Shown piece by piece: positions 8,142 to 18,000 of a DNA stretch of 64,000 nucleotides (positions are counted from its first letter, which is position 1; each line of letters opens with the position of its first letter). Source of the DNA: Nocardia pseudobrasiliensis NBRC 108224 (GTDB taxonomy: Bacteria > Actinomycetota > Actinomycetes > Mycobacteriales > Mycobacteriaceae); assembly GCF_001613105.1 (NCBI RefSeq), contig NZ_BDBS01000033.1, positions 81,575 through 145,574 of the forward strand, read 5' to 3'. The notes under the pieces are model-generated. The model saw only the letters and a program-made list of their open reading frames with translations. It had not been told where the DNA came from and did no database searches. Position numbers and translations under genes: made by a program.

Positions 8142-9299
8142 ACCGTTGGTCTCCGGGCCGCCGGGTGTGTGCCGAGCGGTGATGCCCGCGCCGACCGCCG
8201 CCGTCGCGATGGTCACCAGCGCGCCGAGCATGAGCGCCGATGCCTCGCCCGGCAGCAGCACACCCAATTGCGTGCCGACCGTCACCGCCGCCACCGGCAC
8301 CCCGATCTGCGCGGCCGCCAGCGCACCGAGCCCGATCGGCTGGCCGAGCAGTCGCATCAGGACATGTGCCAGCACCGCCGCCAGACCCAGCGCGATCCCG
8401 AGTGCGATCAGCCGCGGATGCGCGCCGAAATCACGCAGATTCAGCCGCGCGCCCAACCAGACGAAGAACAGCGGCGCGAAGAAACCGTCGGTGATCGCGA
8501 ACAGCTGCTTGGCCACCCGCCGCGGCTCGCCCACTCCGGCGACCGCCAGCCCGGTCGCGAAGCCCGCCAACATGATCGAGACATGCGTGCGGGTGGCCAG
8601 TGCGGCCAGTCCGAACAGCACCGCCAGACTGATTCGCAGCTCGAGGGCGAACTGGCGACGCTCGGACTCCTCGTGCGCGCGCTTGCGCAGCCCGGATCGT
8701 TCCAGATAGCGCAGCAGGAAGAACACCGCCACTCCGGCCGCCGTGACGGCGAGCGCGCCGACGGCCGCGCGCCCGGCCGCGCCGGACTCGATGACCAGCG
8801 GCAGGGCCACGACGCATGCGGTATCGGCGACGGCCACCTGTGCCGTCAGCGCGAGCACCGACTTCCCCCGCAGCCCGGTCGAATCGATGATCGGCAGCAC
8901 CAGCGCCGCCGACGAGGACGCGATGAGCACCGAATACATTGCCCCGTGCCCCATATCGAACCAGTCCGCCACGGTGAATCCGGCCGCCGCTGCGAACACA
9001 CCCACCGCCACCGCCCGCAACGCACCGACCCCCAGCGCCGACCGCACGGCCGGATCCCGCACCGGCACATGCGTCCCCGCCACGAACATCACCAGCGCGA
9101 ACCCCATATCGGACAGAAACGCGAAGGTCGGATCGTCCGGGTGTAACAGTCCGAAACCCGTGCGCCCGAACATGATCCCCGCGACAAGCTCCCCCAGCAC
9201 AACCGGCACATGCCACGCCGCCCGCCACGCCAGCAGCGGTCCGACCAGTCCCAGCGCGAAGACCAGCGCGAGTGTCGAGAAGTCCATTCGAGCCATCAT
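8118..9299 (-). CDS. cation:proton antiporter, KefB/CPA2 family
   Basis: This integral membrane protein of about 393 aa has 11-12 hydrophobic segments. The N-terminal part carries CPA2 hallmarks: PVVLGELVAGIMFGRTGFG near residue 30, FVAGTHVP, and a central SSSAALVLPIID. The C-terminus (FFAPLFFVWLGARLNL) is the usual Na+/H+-exchanger ending, with no cytosolic TrkA-N domain. It should exchange K+ or Na+ for H+. Start candidates are ATGs at 9299, 9296 and 9287. No clear ribosome-binding site separates them. Confidence 0.85.
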   Translation of the reverse strand: MMARMDFSTLALVFALGLVGPLLAWRAAWHVPVVLGELVAGIMFGRTGFGLLHPDDPTFAFLSDMGFALVMFVAGTHVPVRDPAVRSALGVGALRAVAVGVFAAAAGFTVADWFDMGHGAMYSVLIASSSAALVLPIIDSTGLRGKSVLALTAQVAVADTACVVALPLVIESGAAGRAAVGALAVTAAGVAVFFLLRYLERSGLRKRAHEESERRQFALELRISLAVLFGLAALATRTHVSIMLAGFATGLAVAGVGEPRRVAKQLFAITDGFFAPLFFVWLGARLNLRDFGAHPRLIALGIALGLAAVLAHVLMRLLGQPIGLGALAAAQIGVPVAAVTVGTQLGVLLPGEASALMLGALVTIATAAVGAGITARHTPGGPETNGSVGRAAE

Positions 9300-9338
9300 C
9301 GACCCGCGACCGCGCCACCCGTGCGCAGACACGCGCTA

Positions 9339-12200
9339 TCAGGGTCGGTCCGTCAAGGTCGCCAGATATGCGGCCGCGGGCTCGGCGTCCGGAACGCCGA
9401 GGCGGCGGTAGATCTCCACGGCGGCAGTCATATCGGTCATCGCGGTCGCGATATCGCCGAGGGCGGCCCGGCTGCGGGCGGCGCCATCCAGGGCTCTGGC
9501 TTGTTCGAAATGATGTCCGATCTCGCGAGCCAGGCAGAGAGCACTTGTGAAGGACGCCAAGGCTTTTTCCGGGTCGTTCGTCGCCAGCAGTACCCGCGCG
9601 ATGCCGTTGAGTGCTTCGGCTTCGCCGAGACGGCTGCCGACGTCGCGATAGACGGTCAGCGCTTGTCGATGGAGGTCGGCGGCTCGCGCGAAATTCTCGG
9701 TTCGTTCGTGCAGCATGCCGAGGTTGCCGAGGACATCGCCTTCATCGAGGCGATTGCCGGTGTTTCGGTTCACGGCAAGCGCCTGTTCCAGCAATTCGGT
9801 CGCCTGCCGGTAATCTCCCATCTCCCTGTGTACTTGACCGAGCGTGGTGAGGGCATGAGCTTCGCCGCGACGATGGCCGATGTCTCGGTTCAGGATGAGG
9901 GCCTGCTCCAGCAGTTCGGCGGCGTGCTGATAATTCCCGGTAGTCCAGTGCAGGAGGCCGAGGTTGTTCAGGGCGTCGCCTTCGCCGAGGCGGTTGCCGA
10001 GGTCGCGGTAGTGGCTCAGAGCCCGCTCGTGCAGTTCGGCCGCGTTTTCGTAATCGCCGGTTTCCCAGTGTAGGAAGCCGAGATTGATGAGGGCGATGGC
10101 CTCGCCGAGCCGGTCGGCCAAGTCGCGGTAGTGGTTCAAGGCCTGCTGATACAGTTCGGCCGCGTACTTGTAGTCGCCGGTTGCGCCATGGGCGCGGGCC
10201 AGATTGGTAAAAGCGTTGGCCTCGCCGAGGCGGTCGGGCAGGTCCCGGTAGTGTCCGAGGGCCTGTTTCAGCAGATCGGCTGCTGTCGCGAAATCTCCCG
10301 TATGGTGATGCACGATGCCGAGATTGGTGAGGGCATTGGCCTCGCCGAGCGGATTGCCGAGGTCGCGGTAGTGGCCCAGGGCTTGCTGATGCAGCCGTAT
10401 TGCCTGCTCGTATTCGCCCGTTGCCCAATGCACGATACCCAGGTTGGTGAGGGCGTTGGCCTGTCCGAGAAAGTCGTGGATGCGGCCGGCGGTGTCGGCG
10501 GCACGGCGATGCAACCTTCTTGCCAATGGCCACGGTCCGTCTCGATCCAGAAGCCCTGCCAGTACGGCGGTCGTGGTAACCATTCGCGCCGGATCGAGGT
10601 CAGCCATCAGGTCCAAGCAGGCCAGCAGGGTGGCGCGCTCGGTGCGCATCCACGCCAAAGCGTCGATCTGGCTGTCGAATTCGCGTACCGCGACCTCGTT
10701 ACCCGCTTCATCGGCGAGTGCGGCGCGTTCGTCGGCGGGCCGAGTGCGACGGGCCAGCCACCGATCCGCGAGGGCGGCCGTCCGCTGATAGAAATCCAGC
10801 AAACGCCTCGTTGCTCGCGTGTTGTCGGCGGCCGGGGCGGATGCGGCGACGGTGCGGGCGTACTCGCGCAACAGATCGTGCAACCGGTAGCGGCCCGGCC
10901 GGACCTCGTCGATCAGATGGTCGGTGTAAAGAGCCTCCAAGTGTCGTCGCGCGGTATCGAGGGTAAGATCGGCCAGCGCCGCCACCGCCCACAGATCGAA
11001 TTCGGTCCCCGGATGCAAGCCCAGCAGCCCGAATACGCCCTGCTGCCCGGCCGGCAGATCCCGATACGACAGCTCGAATGCCGCCTGTACAGCTCGATCC
11101 GAGGTTTCGAGCTCGGCGAGTCGATCGGTCGCGGCAGCGAACATCTCGGCGAGATCGGCAATGCTCCACGCCGGGTGATGGGCCAGCCGTCCCGCCAGTA
11201 GCACAATCGCCAACGGCAGGTACCCGCACAGTGCCACAAGGTGATTCACCGCCGCGCGATCAGTGTCACCGGTGATGTCGCGATGCGAAAGAGTCGCGAA
11301 AAGACTTGCCGCGGAATCGGGATCGAGCACATCGAGGGCAAGAGGCGCCGCGCCGTCGAGGGCGACCAGACGGCGGCGACTGGTCACCACGGTCACGCAT
11401 CCGCTGCCGGTGGGCAGCAGTGGTTCGATCTGCTCCGGACCGGCGGCATCGTCGAGCACGAGTAGAACTCGCCTGTCCGCCAGCCGATCCCGCCACAGGT
11501 TCCGCCGCCCCACCAATGTGTCCGGCAGGCTGCGGGGGTCCATCCCCAGATCGGTGAGCAGCCCTGCCAGCACCTCGGACGGGTCCGCGGCCCGCTGTCC
11601 CGGGGTGTGCGCGTGCAGATGCACGAAGTACTGGCCGTCCGGGAATCGCGATGCCAGTTCGTGGGCGGCGCGAATCGCCAACGCGGTCTTGCCGACGCCC
11701 GGCATGCCGTCGATCGCGTGAATCGACACCACGCGCTCCGATTCCGTCGCCCGCACGATGCGCCGCAACTGATCGTCGCGCCCTACCAGCGTGTCCAGGT
11801 CGCGAGGTAGGGCCATGGTCGCGACCGGCCGGGGTGATTCCCTGGGCGGTTCGGCGATTGCCGAGGTCCACAGCCGTTCCCACGCTCGCTGATCTATCAG
11901 ATCCTTGCGAATGCGACCACGCTGATCTTTGGTCAACGCGAACAATGTGACCAGCACCGGCGCCACCGACTCGAACGTGTGGGGCAGGTTGCGCCCGGAT
12001 CGCCAATCGCTGATCCGCTGCGCTGTCACGGTCTGTTTTCCGCTCGGCCCGAGGCTGGCTCGCATTCTTTGCGTGGTGGCCCGAACCACCTGCTCCAGGG
12101 TCGGCTTCCCGGCCGCCTCGAACAGCTCACCGAGTTGGGAGGCGAAAACCCCTCGCGCCGAATACGATTCGTCATTCTGTCGCGGAGTCGCCCTCTTCAT
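9339..12200 (-). CDS. STAND NTPase with HTH-like N-terminus, NB-ARC and TPR array (copy A)
   Basis: This 953-aa protein has a small DNA- or partner-binding-like N-terminal domain (residues 15-90, with QRISDWRSGRNLPHTFESV). The linker ALPRDLDTLVGRDDQLRRIV leads to an NB-ARC ATPase with Walker A GMPGVGKTALAIR and Walker B VLLVLDDAAG. A winged-helix region follows, then nine 40-residue TPRs (units such as RLGEANAFTNLARAHGATGD). STAND proteins act as ATP-gated switches triggered by a ligand bound to the repeat array. It is a tandem paralogue of the next gene. TAGGAT 7 nt before the ATG indicates a leaderless transcript. The trigger and output are unknown. Confidence 0.85.
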   Translation of the reverse strand: MKRATPRQNDESYSARGVFASQLGELFEAAGKPTLEQVVRATTQRMRASLGPSGKQTVTAQRISDWRSGRNLPHTFESVAPVLVTLFALTKDQRGRIRKDLIDQRAWERLWTSAIAEPPRESPRPVATMALPRDLDTLVGRDDQLRRIVRATESERVVSIHAIDGMPGVGKTALAIRAAHELASRFPDGQYFVHLHAHTPGQRAADPSEVLAGLLTDLGMDPRSLPDTLVGRRNLWRDRLADRRVLLVLDDAAGPEQIEPLLPTGSGCVTVVTSRRRLVALDGAAPLALDVLDPDSAASLFATLSHRDITGDTDRAAVNHLVALCGYLPLAIVLLAGRLAHHPAWSIADLAEMFAAATDRLAELETSDRAVQAAFELSYRDLPAGQQGVFGLLGLHPGTEFDLWAVAALADLTLDTARRHLEALYTDHLIDEVRPGRYRLHDLLREYARTVAASAPAADNTRATRRLLDFYQRTAALADRWLARRTRPADERAALADEAGNEVAVREFDSQIDALAWMRTERATLLACLDLMADLDPARMVTTTAVLAGLLDRDGPWPLARRLHRRAADTAGRIHDFLGQANALTNLGIVHWATGEYEQAIRLHQQALGHYRDLGNPLGEANALTNLGIVHHHTGDFATAADLLKQALGHYRDLPDRLGEANAFTNLARAHGATGDYKYAAELYQQALNHYRDLADRLGEAIALINLGFLHWETGDYENAAELHERALSHYRDLGNRLGEGDALNNLGLLHWTTGNYQHAAELLEQALILNRDIGHRRGEAHALTTLGQVHREMGDYRQATELLEQALAVNRNTGNRLDEGDVLGNLGMLHERTENFARAADLHRQALTVYRDVGSRLGEAEALNGIARVLLATNDPEKALASFTSALCLAREIGHHFEQARALDGAARSRAALGDIATAMTDMTAAVEIYRRLGVPDAEPAAAYLATLTDRP

Positions 12201-12207
12201 ATCGCCT

Positions 12208-12213
12208 ATCCTA
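12208..12213 (-). promoter_or_regulatory. leaderless -10 box of STAND copy A
   Basis: On the minus strand TTCATAGGAT ends 7 nt before the ATG at 12200. The same TTCATAGGAT string stands at the same distance before copy B, so it is very probably the -10 region of leaderless promoters retained after duplication. Confidence 0.55.
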
Positions 12214-12235
12214 TGAACTTCGACCGCGGCGGGTA

Positions 12236-15076
12236 TCAGTCGGTCAGGGCCGCCAGATAGGCGATGGCGGACTCGGTTTCGGGGACGCCGAGGCGGCGGT
12301 AGATTTCGACGGCGGCGCTCAGATCGGTCACCGCGGCCGGGGTGTCGCCCAGTTCGGCGCGGCAGCGCGCGGCGCCGTCGAGGGCGCGGGCCTGTTCGAG
12401 CGGGTATTCGCCGATTCCGGCGACGGCGAGCGCGTCGGTGAAGACGGTCAGGCCGCGATCCGGATCTCCGGTGGCGAGCAGTACCCGACCGAGGCCGTTG
12501 AGTTCCTCGGCCTGGCCGAGTCGATCGCCGATGTCGCGATAGTGGGCCAGGGCCTGTCGATGCAGGTCGGCGGCTTGCTGCTGGTCGCCGGTTCGTTCGT
12601 GCAGGATGCCGAGATTGCCGAGGGTGTCGGCCTCGTCGTGACGGTTGCCCAGCGCTCGGTTCAGGGCCAGGGCCTGCCGCAGCAGTTCGGCGGCCAGGTC
12701 GTGATCCCCGGATTCGCGGTGCACATATCCGAGGGCGGTGAGGGCCTGCGCCTCGCCGCGGCGGTCGCCGAGTTCGCGATAGATTCGCAGCGACTGCTGG
12801 AACAGCTCCGTGGCGTGGCCGTAATCGCCGGTATCGCGCCGCACGTATCCGAGATTGTTGAGGGCGTTGGCCTCCCCGAGGCGGTTGCCGATGTCGCGGT
12901 AGCGGTCGAGAGCCTGTTCGTGGAATTCGGCGGCCTGTTCGTAATCTCCGGTGCGCTGGTACATGCGCCCGAGGTTGTTGACGACGTAGGCCTCCCCGTG
13001 CTGATCGGTCACCTCGCGGTAGCCGCTCAGGGCCTGGCGCAGCAGATCGATGGCCTGTTCGAGGTCTCCGGCGTGACCGCGCAGGATGCCGAGATTGCCG
13101 AGGGCGTTGGCTTCCCCGCGGCGGTTGCCCAGATCGCGATAGCGGGCCAGGGCCTGCTGGAACAGGGTGGCGGCTCGCTCGTGATCGCCGGTGAGCCGGT
13201 GCACGACACCGAGGTGGATGAGGGCGTGCGCCTGTCCGAGGTCGTTGCCGAGGCCGCGGTAGAGGTCCAGGGCCTGCACATGCCAGTCGGCGGCCTGCTC
13301 GTAATCGTCGACGATCCACAGGACGTGCCCGAGATCGTTGAGGGCGTTGGCCTTTCCGAGTTGGTCGCCGAGTCGGCTGGCGATCTCGGCCGCCCGGCGA
13401 TGCAGATGCGCCGCCAGCGGCCACGGTCCGTCCCGTTCCAGCAGCCCGGCCAGCACCGCGGTCGAGGCGGCCGCTCCCTCGGGTGCGTGGTCGACGGCGT
13501 ATTCCAGGCAGGCCAGCAGATTCGCCCGTTCGGTGCGCAGCCAGGTCAGCGCCCGCATCTGATCGTCGAAATCCTGTGTCGCGACACCACTTTTCGTTTC
13601 GATGCGGGCGGTGTGGTCGACGGGCCGGGTGTGGCGGGCCAGCCAGCGGTCCGCGTTCGCGGCGGTGTGGCGGTAGTAGTCCAGCAGGCGATTCGCCGCT
13701 CGCGCATTGTCCTCGGCGGATGCGACGGCGGCGAGGGTGCGGGCGAATTCGCGGAGCAGATCGTGTAATCGGTAACGGCCGGGGCCGATTTCGTCGATCA
13801 GGTGGTCGGTGTACAGGGCCGTCAGATGCCGTCGCGCGGTGTCGAGCGGGAGGTCGGCCAGCGCCGCCACCGCCCACAGATCGAACTCGCTCCCCGGATG
13901 CAGACCCAGTAGCCCGAATACGATCTGCTGTTGGATCGACAGGTCCCGGTAGGACAGCTCGAACGCCGCGCGCACCGCCCGATCCGAGGTCTCGAGTTCG
14001 GCCAGTCGGTCGGTCGCGGCGGTGAACATCGCGGCGAGATCGGCGACGCTCCAGGCCGGATGGTGGGCCAGCTGTCCGGCCAGCAGCACAATGGCCAGCG
14101 GCAGGTGCCCGCACAGGGCCACCAGGTGATCCACGGCCGCTCGATCCGCGGCACCGATGTCGTCGCGGTGCGAGAGGGCGGCGAAAAGGGTTGCCGCGGA
14201 ATCGGGATCGAGGACGTCGAGGGCGAGCGGAGCCGCGCCGTCGAGGGCGACCAGGCGACGGCGACTGGTCACCAGTGTCACGCATTCGGCGCCGGTGGGC
14301 AGGAGTGGTTCGATCTGCTCGGGCCCGGCGGCATCGTCGAGTACCAGCAGAACCCGCTTGTCCGCCAGCCGATCCCGCCACAGGTCGCGCCGCCCCTCCA
14401 GGGTGTCCGGCAGGATACGGGGATCCATCCCCAGATCGGTCAGCAGCCCCGCGAGCACTTCGGACGGATCCGCGACCGACTGTCCCGGGGTGTGCGCGTG
14501 CAGTGGTACGAAGTACTGCCCGTCGGGAAATCGGGCCGCCATTTCGTGGGCCGCGCGAATCGCCAACGCGGTCTTGCCGACTCCCGGCATCCCATCGATC
14601 GCGTGGATCGATACCACCCGCCCCGACTCGGCCGCCCGAACAATGCGATCCAACTGCTGCGTGCGTCCCACCAACGTATCCACATCCCGGGGCAGGGCCA
14701 TGGTCGCGACCGGTCGCGCCGCCTCACCCGGGGCCTCCGCGACCGCAGCGGCCCACAACCGCTCCCACGCCCGCCGATCGACCAGATCCCCCCGCACCGA
14801 CTTCCGCTGCCCCTTGACCAACCCGAACAACGTAACCAACACGGGCGCAACCGCATCGAACGTATGCGGCACATTCCGCCCCGTCCGCCAGTCACTGATC
14901 CGCTGCGCCGAAACCCCCGGCCGCGCCCCCACCCCCCGAGCCCCCCGCATCCGCTCCGAAGTCCCCCGAACAACCTGCTCCAACGTAGGCTTCCCCGCCG
15001 CCACGAACAGCTCCCCCAGCCGATCAGCGAAAACCCCACGAGCCGACCCGACTTCACCCTCTGCCGCCCTACCCAT
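12236..15076 (-). CDS. STAND NTPase with HTH-like N-terminus, NB-ARC and TPR array (copy B)
   Basis: This 946-aa protein has the same architecture as copy A and shares long near-identical runs. Examples are ISDWR-GRN-PHTF, GMPGVGKTALAIRAAHE, LLVLDDAAGPEQIEPLLPTG and SRRRLVALDGAAPLALDVLD. Nine TPR units fill residues of about 555-930 (e.g. RLGEANALNNLGYVRRDTGD). Only 35 bp separate it from copy A, so this is a local duplication. It starts 9 bp after the stop of the PKS-like gene on the same strand, and its -10 box overlaps that stop. Its function is unknown; signalling and conflict systems both use this architecture. Confidence 0.85.
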   Translation of the reverse strand: MGRAAEGEVGSARGVFADRLGELFVAAGKPTLEQVVRGTSERMRGARGVGARPGVSAQRISDWRTGRNVPHTFDAVAPVLVTLFGLVKGQRKSVRGDLVDRRAWERLWAAAVAEAPGEAARPVATMALPRDVDTLVGRTQQLDRIVRAAESGRVVSIHAIDGMPGVGKTALAIRAAHEMAARFPDGQYFVPLHAHTPGQSVADPSEVLAGLLTDLGMDPRILPDTLEGRRDLWRDRLADKRVLLVLDDAAGPEQIEPLLPTGAECVTLVTSRRRLVALDGAAPLALDVLDPDSAATLFAALSHRDDIGAADRAAVDHLVALCGHLPLAIVLLAGQLAHHPAWSVADLAAMFTAATDRLAELETSDRAVRAAFELSYRDLSIQQQIVFGLLGLHPGSEFDLWAVAALADLPLDTARRHLTALYTDHLIDEIGPGRYRLHDLLREFARTLAAVASAEDNARAANRLLDYYRHTAANADRWLARHTRPVDHTARIETKSGVATQDFDDQMRALTWLRTERANLLACLEYAVDHAPEGAAASTAVLAGLLERDGPWPLAAHLHRRAAEIASRLGDQLGKANALNDLGHVLWIVDDYEQAADWHVQALDLYRGLGNDLGQAHALIHLGVVHRLTGDHERAATLFQQALARYRDLGNRRGEANALGNLGILRGHAGDLEQAIDLLRQALSGYREVTDQHGEAYVVNNLGRMYQRTGDYEQAAEFHEQALDRYRDIGNRLGEANALNNLGYVRRDTGDYGHATELFQQSLRIYRELGDRRGEAQALTALGYVHRESGDHDLAAELLRQALALNRALGNRHDEADTLGNLGILHERTGDQQQAADLHRQALAHYRDIGDRLGQAEELNGLGRVLLATGDPDRGLTVFTDALAVAGIGEYPLEQARALDGAARCRAELGDTPAAVTDLSAAVEIYRRLGVPETESAIAYLAALTD

Positions 15077-15082
15077 ACCCCC

Positions 15083-15088
15083 ATCCTA
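15083..15088 (-). promoter_or_regulatory. leaderless -10 box of STAND copy B
   Basis: TTCATAGGAT on the minus strand lies 6 nt before the ATG at 15076 and overlaps the stop codon of the PKS-like gene at 15086. It matches the box upstream of copy A exactly, while the flanking bases differ. Confidence 0.5.
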
Positions 15089-18000
15089 TGAACCCACCCA
15101 CCCCAACCCCCCACCCGACGAACCCACCCCTCCCCCACCCCCGCCGTCCGAAATCGCCTCACCCCCAGGCCGAGCGGCCGTGATCGCCCCGTCCCCATGC
15201 CGAGTAGAAGCGATCGCCTCACCCCCTAGCCGAGTGCCCGAAGTCCCCTCCCCCTCTTGCCGAGCAGATGAGGTTGCGCTGACCCATCGCTGAGGGGGTG
15301 GGAGCGCATCGTTTTCTCTTCCAGCGGGCCTGGTCGCTTCGCCCCGTCGGCGGGTGGGCGTGATCGACCCGTTTCCTTGTCGAGTGGGCGGGTCCCCACT
15401 ATCCCTTCGCCGAGCGGAGCGAGGTGGAGGGGTTGGGTCGAGGGCCAGGAGGGTGGGGGATTGGTGGGTCAGGGATTGGGTGAGGATGGCGGTGGCTCGG
15501 GCAGCGTCGAGGGGTGTGGTGTCGGGGGAGGGGGCGGATTGCCAAGCGCCCCAGGTGATTGTGGTGGTGCGGGGGTGGGCGCGGGCGAGGGTGTCGAGGG
15601 TGGCGGTTATGGCGGATCGGGGAATGTCGTCGGAGGTGGTGGTGAACAGGAGGGTGAAGTCGATGGGGTCGGCTGTGGTCAGGGTGAGGAGGTCGGTGGC
15701 GGCTCGTACCGTGGGGGCGAACAGGTGGGGGAGGAAGGGGGCCGTGGTGGCTCCCGCGCCCGCGGCGTGGATGAGGCCGCGGATGGTGGAACCGCATGCG
15801 CGGATGTCTTCGAGTGCGCTGGCCAGGTCGGCTCGATCGGCGACGTCGCAGCGGGCCACCACGATTCGGTCGTCGAGGCCGTCCAGCAGTGGGGGGAGTG
15901 GGCGCGGCGTGCGGGTGAGGACGACCACGTCGCGGGCGCCCGCGTGCAGCAGCCAGCGGGCCGCCACCGCGCCCAGTGTGCCGAGGCCGCCGGTCACCAC
16001 GTAGGTGCCGTCCGGCGAGATCGTCCGGGGCTGCGCGGTAGCGGGTACGGGCCGGAAGCGGCGGGCGGTGAGGATGGATCCGTCGATCGAGAGTTCTTCG
16101 GCCGCATCGTAAGTGAGCACTGCCGCGGCGACGGACCGCGCGTCGTCGCCGGGGGACCACAGCAGTCGGTGCGGCGTCGCAGCCCGCCGCAGGGCCCGGA
16201 CCACCCCGGCGACGCCGTTCTGGGCGAGATCGGCATGGTCGCGCAGGACCACCGTCGACGCCACCACCGCCGGACACTCCCGCAGCCGGGTCAGCAGGTC
16301 GACGGCCCGCGCCACCGCCGTCGCCGGATCCTCGTCGCGGCCGGACCAGATGACCACCACCGCGGTCGGTTCCCGCAATCGCGCCAGTACGCCGTCGAAT
16401 TCACGCGCCACCCGCTGCGTGGGAAGTCTGCGATCCAGCACCCGCGTGAGCCCGACGGCCAATGGCGACTCGCCGATGACCAGCGCCCGGTTCGGCAGCA
16501 CGGACTCACCGAGCGGCGGCTCGACCCGAATCCAGTTCTCGGTCCGCAACACCGACTCCGCCCAGTCGAGCGCGGTGGCCACCGTGGGGCCGTAAGCCGT
16601 TGCACCAGAATGCCATTCGACAGCATCACCGGCCGATGGAGAACGACCCGCGGTCTCGAAATCCGAATCCGATCGCGCTTCCGCGTCGAAATCCGGCTTA
16701 CGCCAATACCGTTCACAGATCTGACCCGAAAACGCCCCCTGCGCCGCCCAATCCACTCCCCGCCCTTCGAGATACAACCGTGCGACTCCACCCAGAAACG
16801 CCGCCGCCTCATCCTCCCGCCCGGCCATGGCGAACGCCGAATCCCGAAAGTCCGGATACTCGCGCACCACCTCGGACAGCACCGCATCCGGAGCCATCTC
16901 CAGGACGGTGGTCATACCGTCCGCCGCGGCGGCCTCCAGTGCCGCATCCAAATGCACCGGACCACCGGCATTCTCGACCCAGTACGCCACCCCGGGCCCC
17001 GCCTCGCCGATCACCTCGCCCCGCCGCGTCGTCGAATACATGGGCACCCGCGGCTCAGCGGATCCCCACCCGTCCAGCGGCGAAACATCAACCGTGCCGA
17101 TCGACACGAGATCATCGGAGACGGCCCGCGCGACCACACCCCGCCGCCGCGCCCGCCGCACCACCGCATCCAACCGCCGCGTCGGACCCGCGATCACCAC
17201 CGCATCCGGCCCGTGCACCGCCGCGACAACGACCTCCCCGCGCATCGGCTCCACCAGCCGCCCGACCTCATCGAGAGTGGTCTCCAACAACACCGCCCGC
17301 AGCCGCCCCCGCTCGAATTCCGCCCGCGCCACCGCCAGCCGCGCCCCGTCCCGCAGCGAAATCGCCTCGCTCACCACCGCCGCCGCGATCTCACCGGCGC
17401 CGGTTCCGATCACTCCGTCGGCTCGAATTCCGAAGGCCCGCACCAACTCCGCCATCGCCAGCTGAAAGACGAATATCGCCTGCGCCCGCGTGTCGAATCC
17501 GTGCCGCGGCGTCCATACCCGCGGCCCACCCGCTCGCACCACCGCATCGGTGGCCTCGGCCACCGCCCGCGCGAAGACCGGATACCGAGCCGCCAGCGCC
17601 CGTCCCATCCGCGCGTGCTCACCCCCGCGTCCCGGAAACAGCAGCAGCACACCACCATCGCGCCGCGTGGCCTCGGGCCCGAACACCACCCGCCGATCCC
17701 CGTCGCTCATATGACCGCGCGCGAGCCCCCGCAGCCGCGCCACAGCGACGGCGTGGTTGTTCGCGACAACGGCCGCCCGCACCCGCTCCGGCAGCAAACG
17801 CCCTGCCGCCGAGGAGAAGTCGCGCAGTGGCGGATGCTCCGCCAGCAGCGCATCCGCCCATACCCCGGCCAACTCGCGCACCCTGCCCTCATCGGCCCCA
17901 CTCAGCGCGATCACCACCGGCGGATCCCCGCCGCGATCCGGCTCCTCGGTCGCACCGCGCAGCACCGCGTGCGCGGTGGTGCCGCCGACCCCGACCGAAC

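Noticed and set aside
9339..14381. A continuous 1680-codon minus-strand frame spanning both STAND genes
   Set aside because: Its first part is antisense-like Arg/Pro-rich translation in the wrong frame of copy B. Real domain homology begins only at MKRATPRQ (12200).
9300..15076. CRISPR-like regular repeats
   Set aside because: The periodic 120-bp pattern is coding TPR repeats, not direct repeats with spacers.
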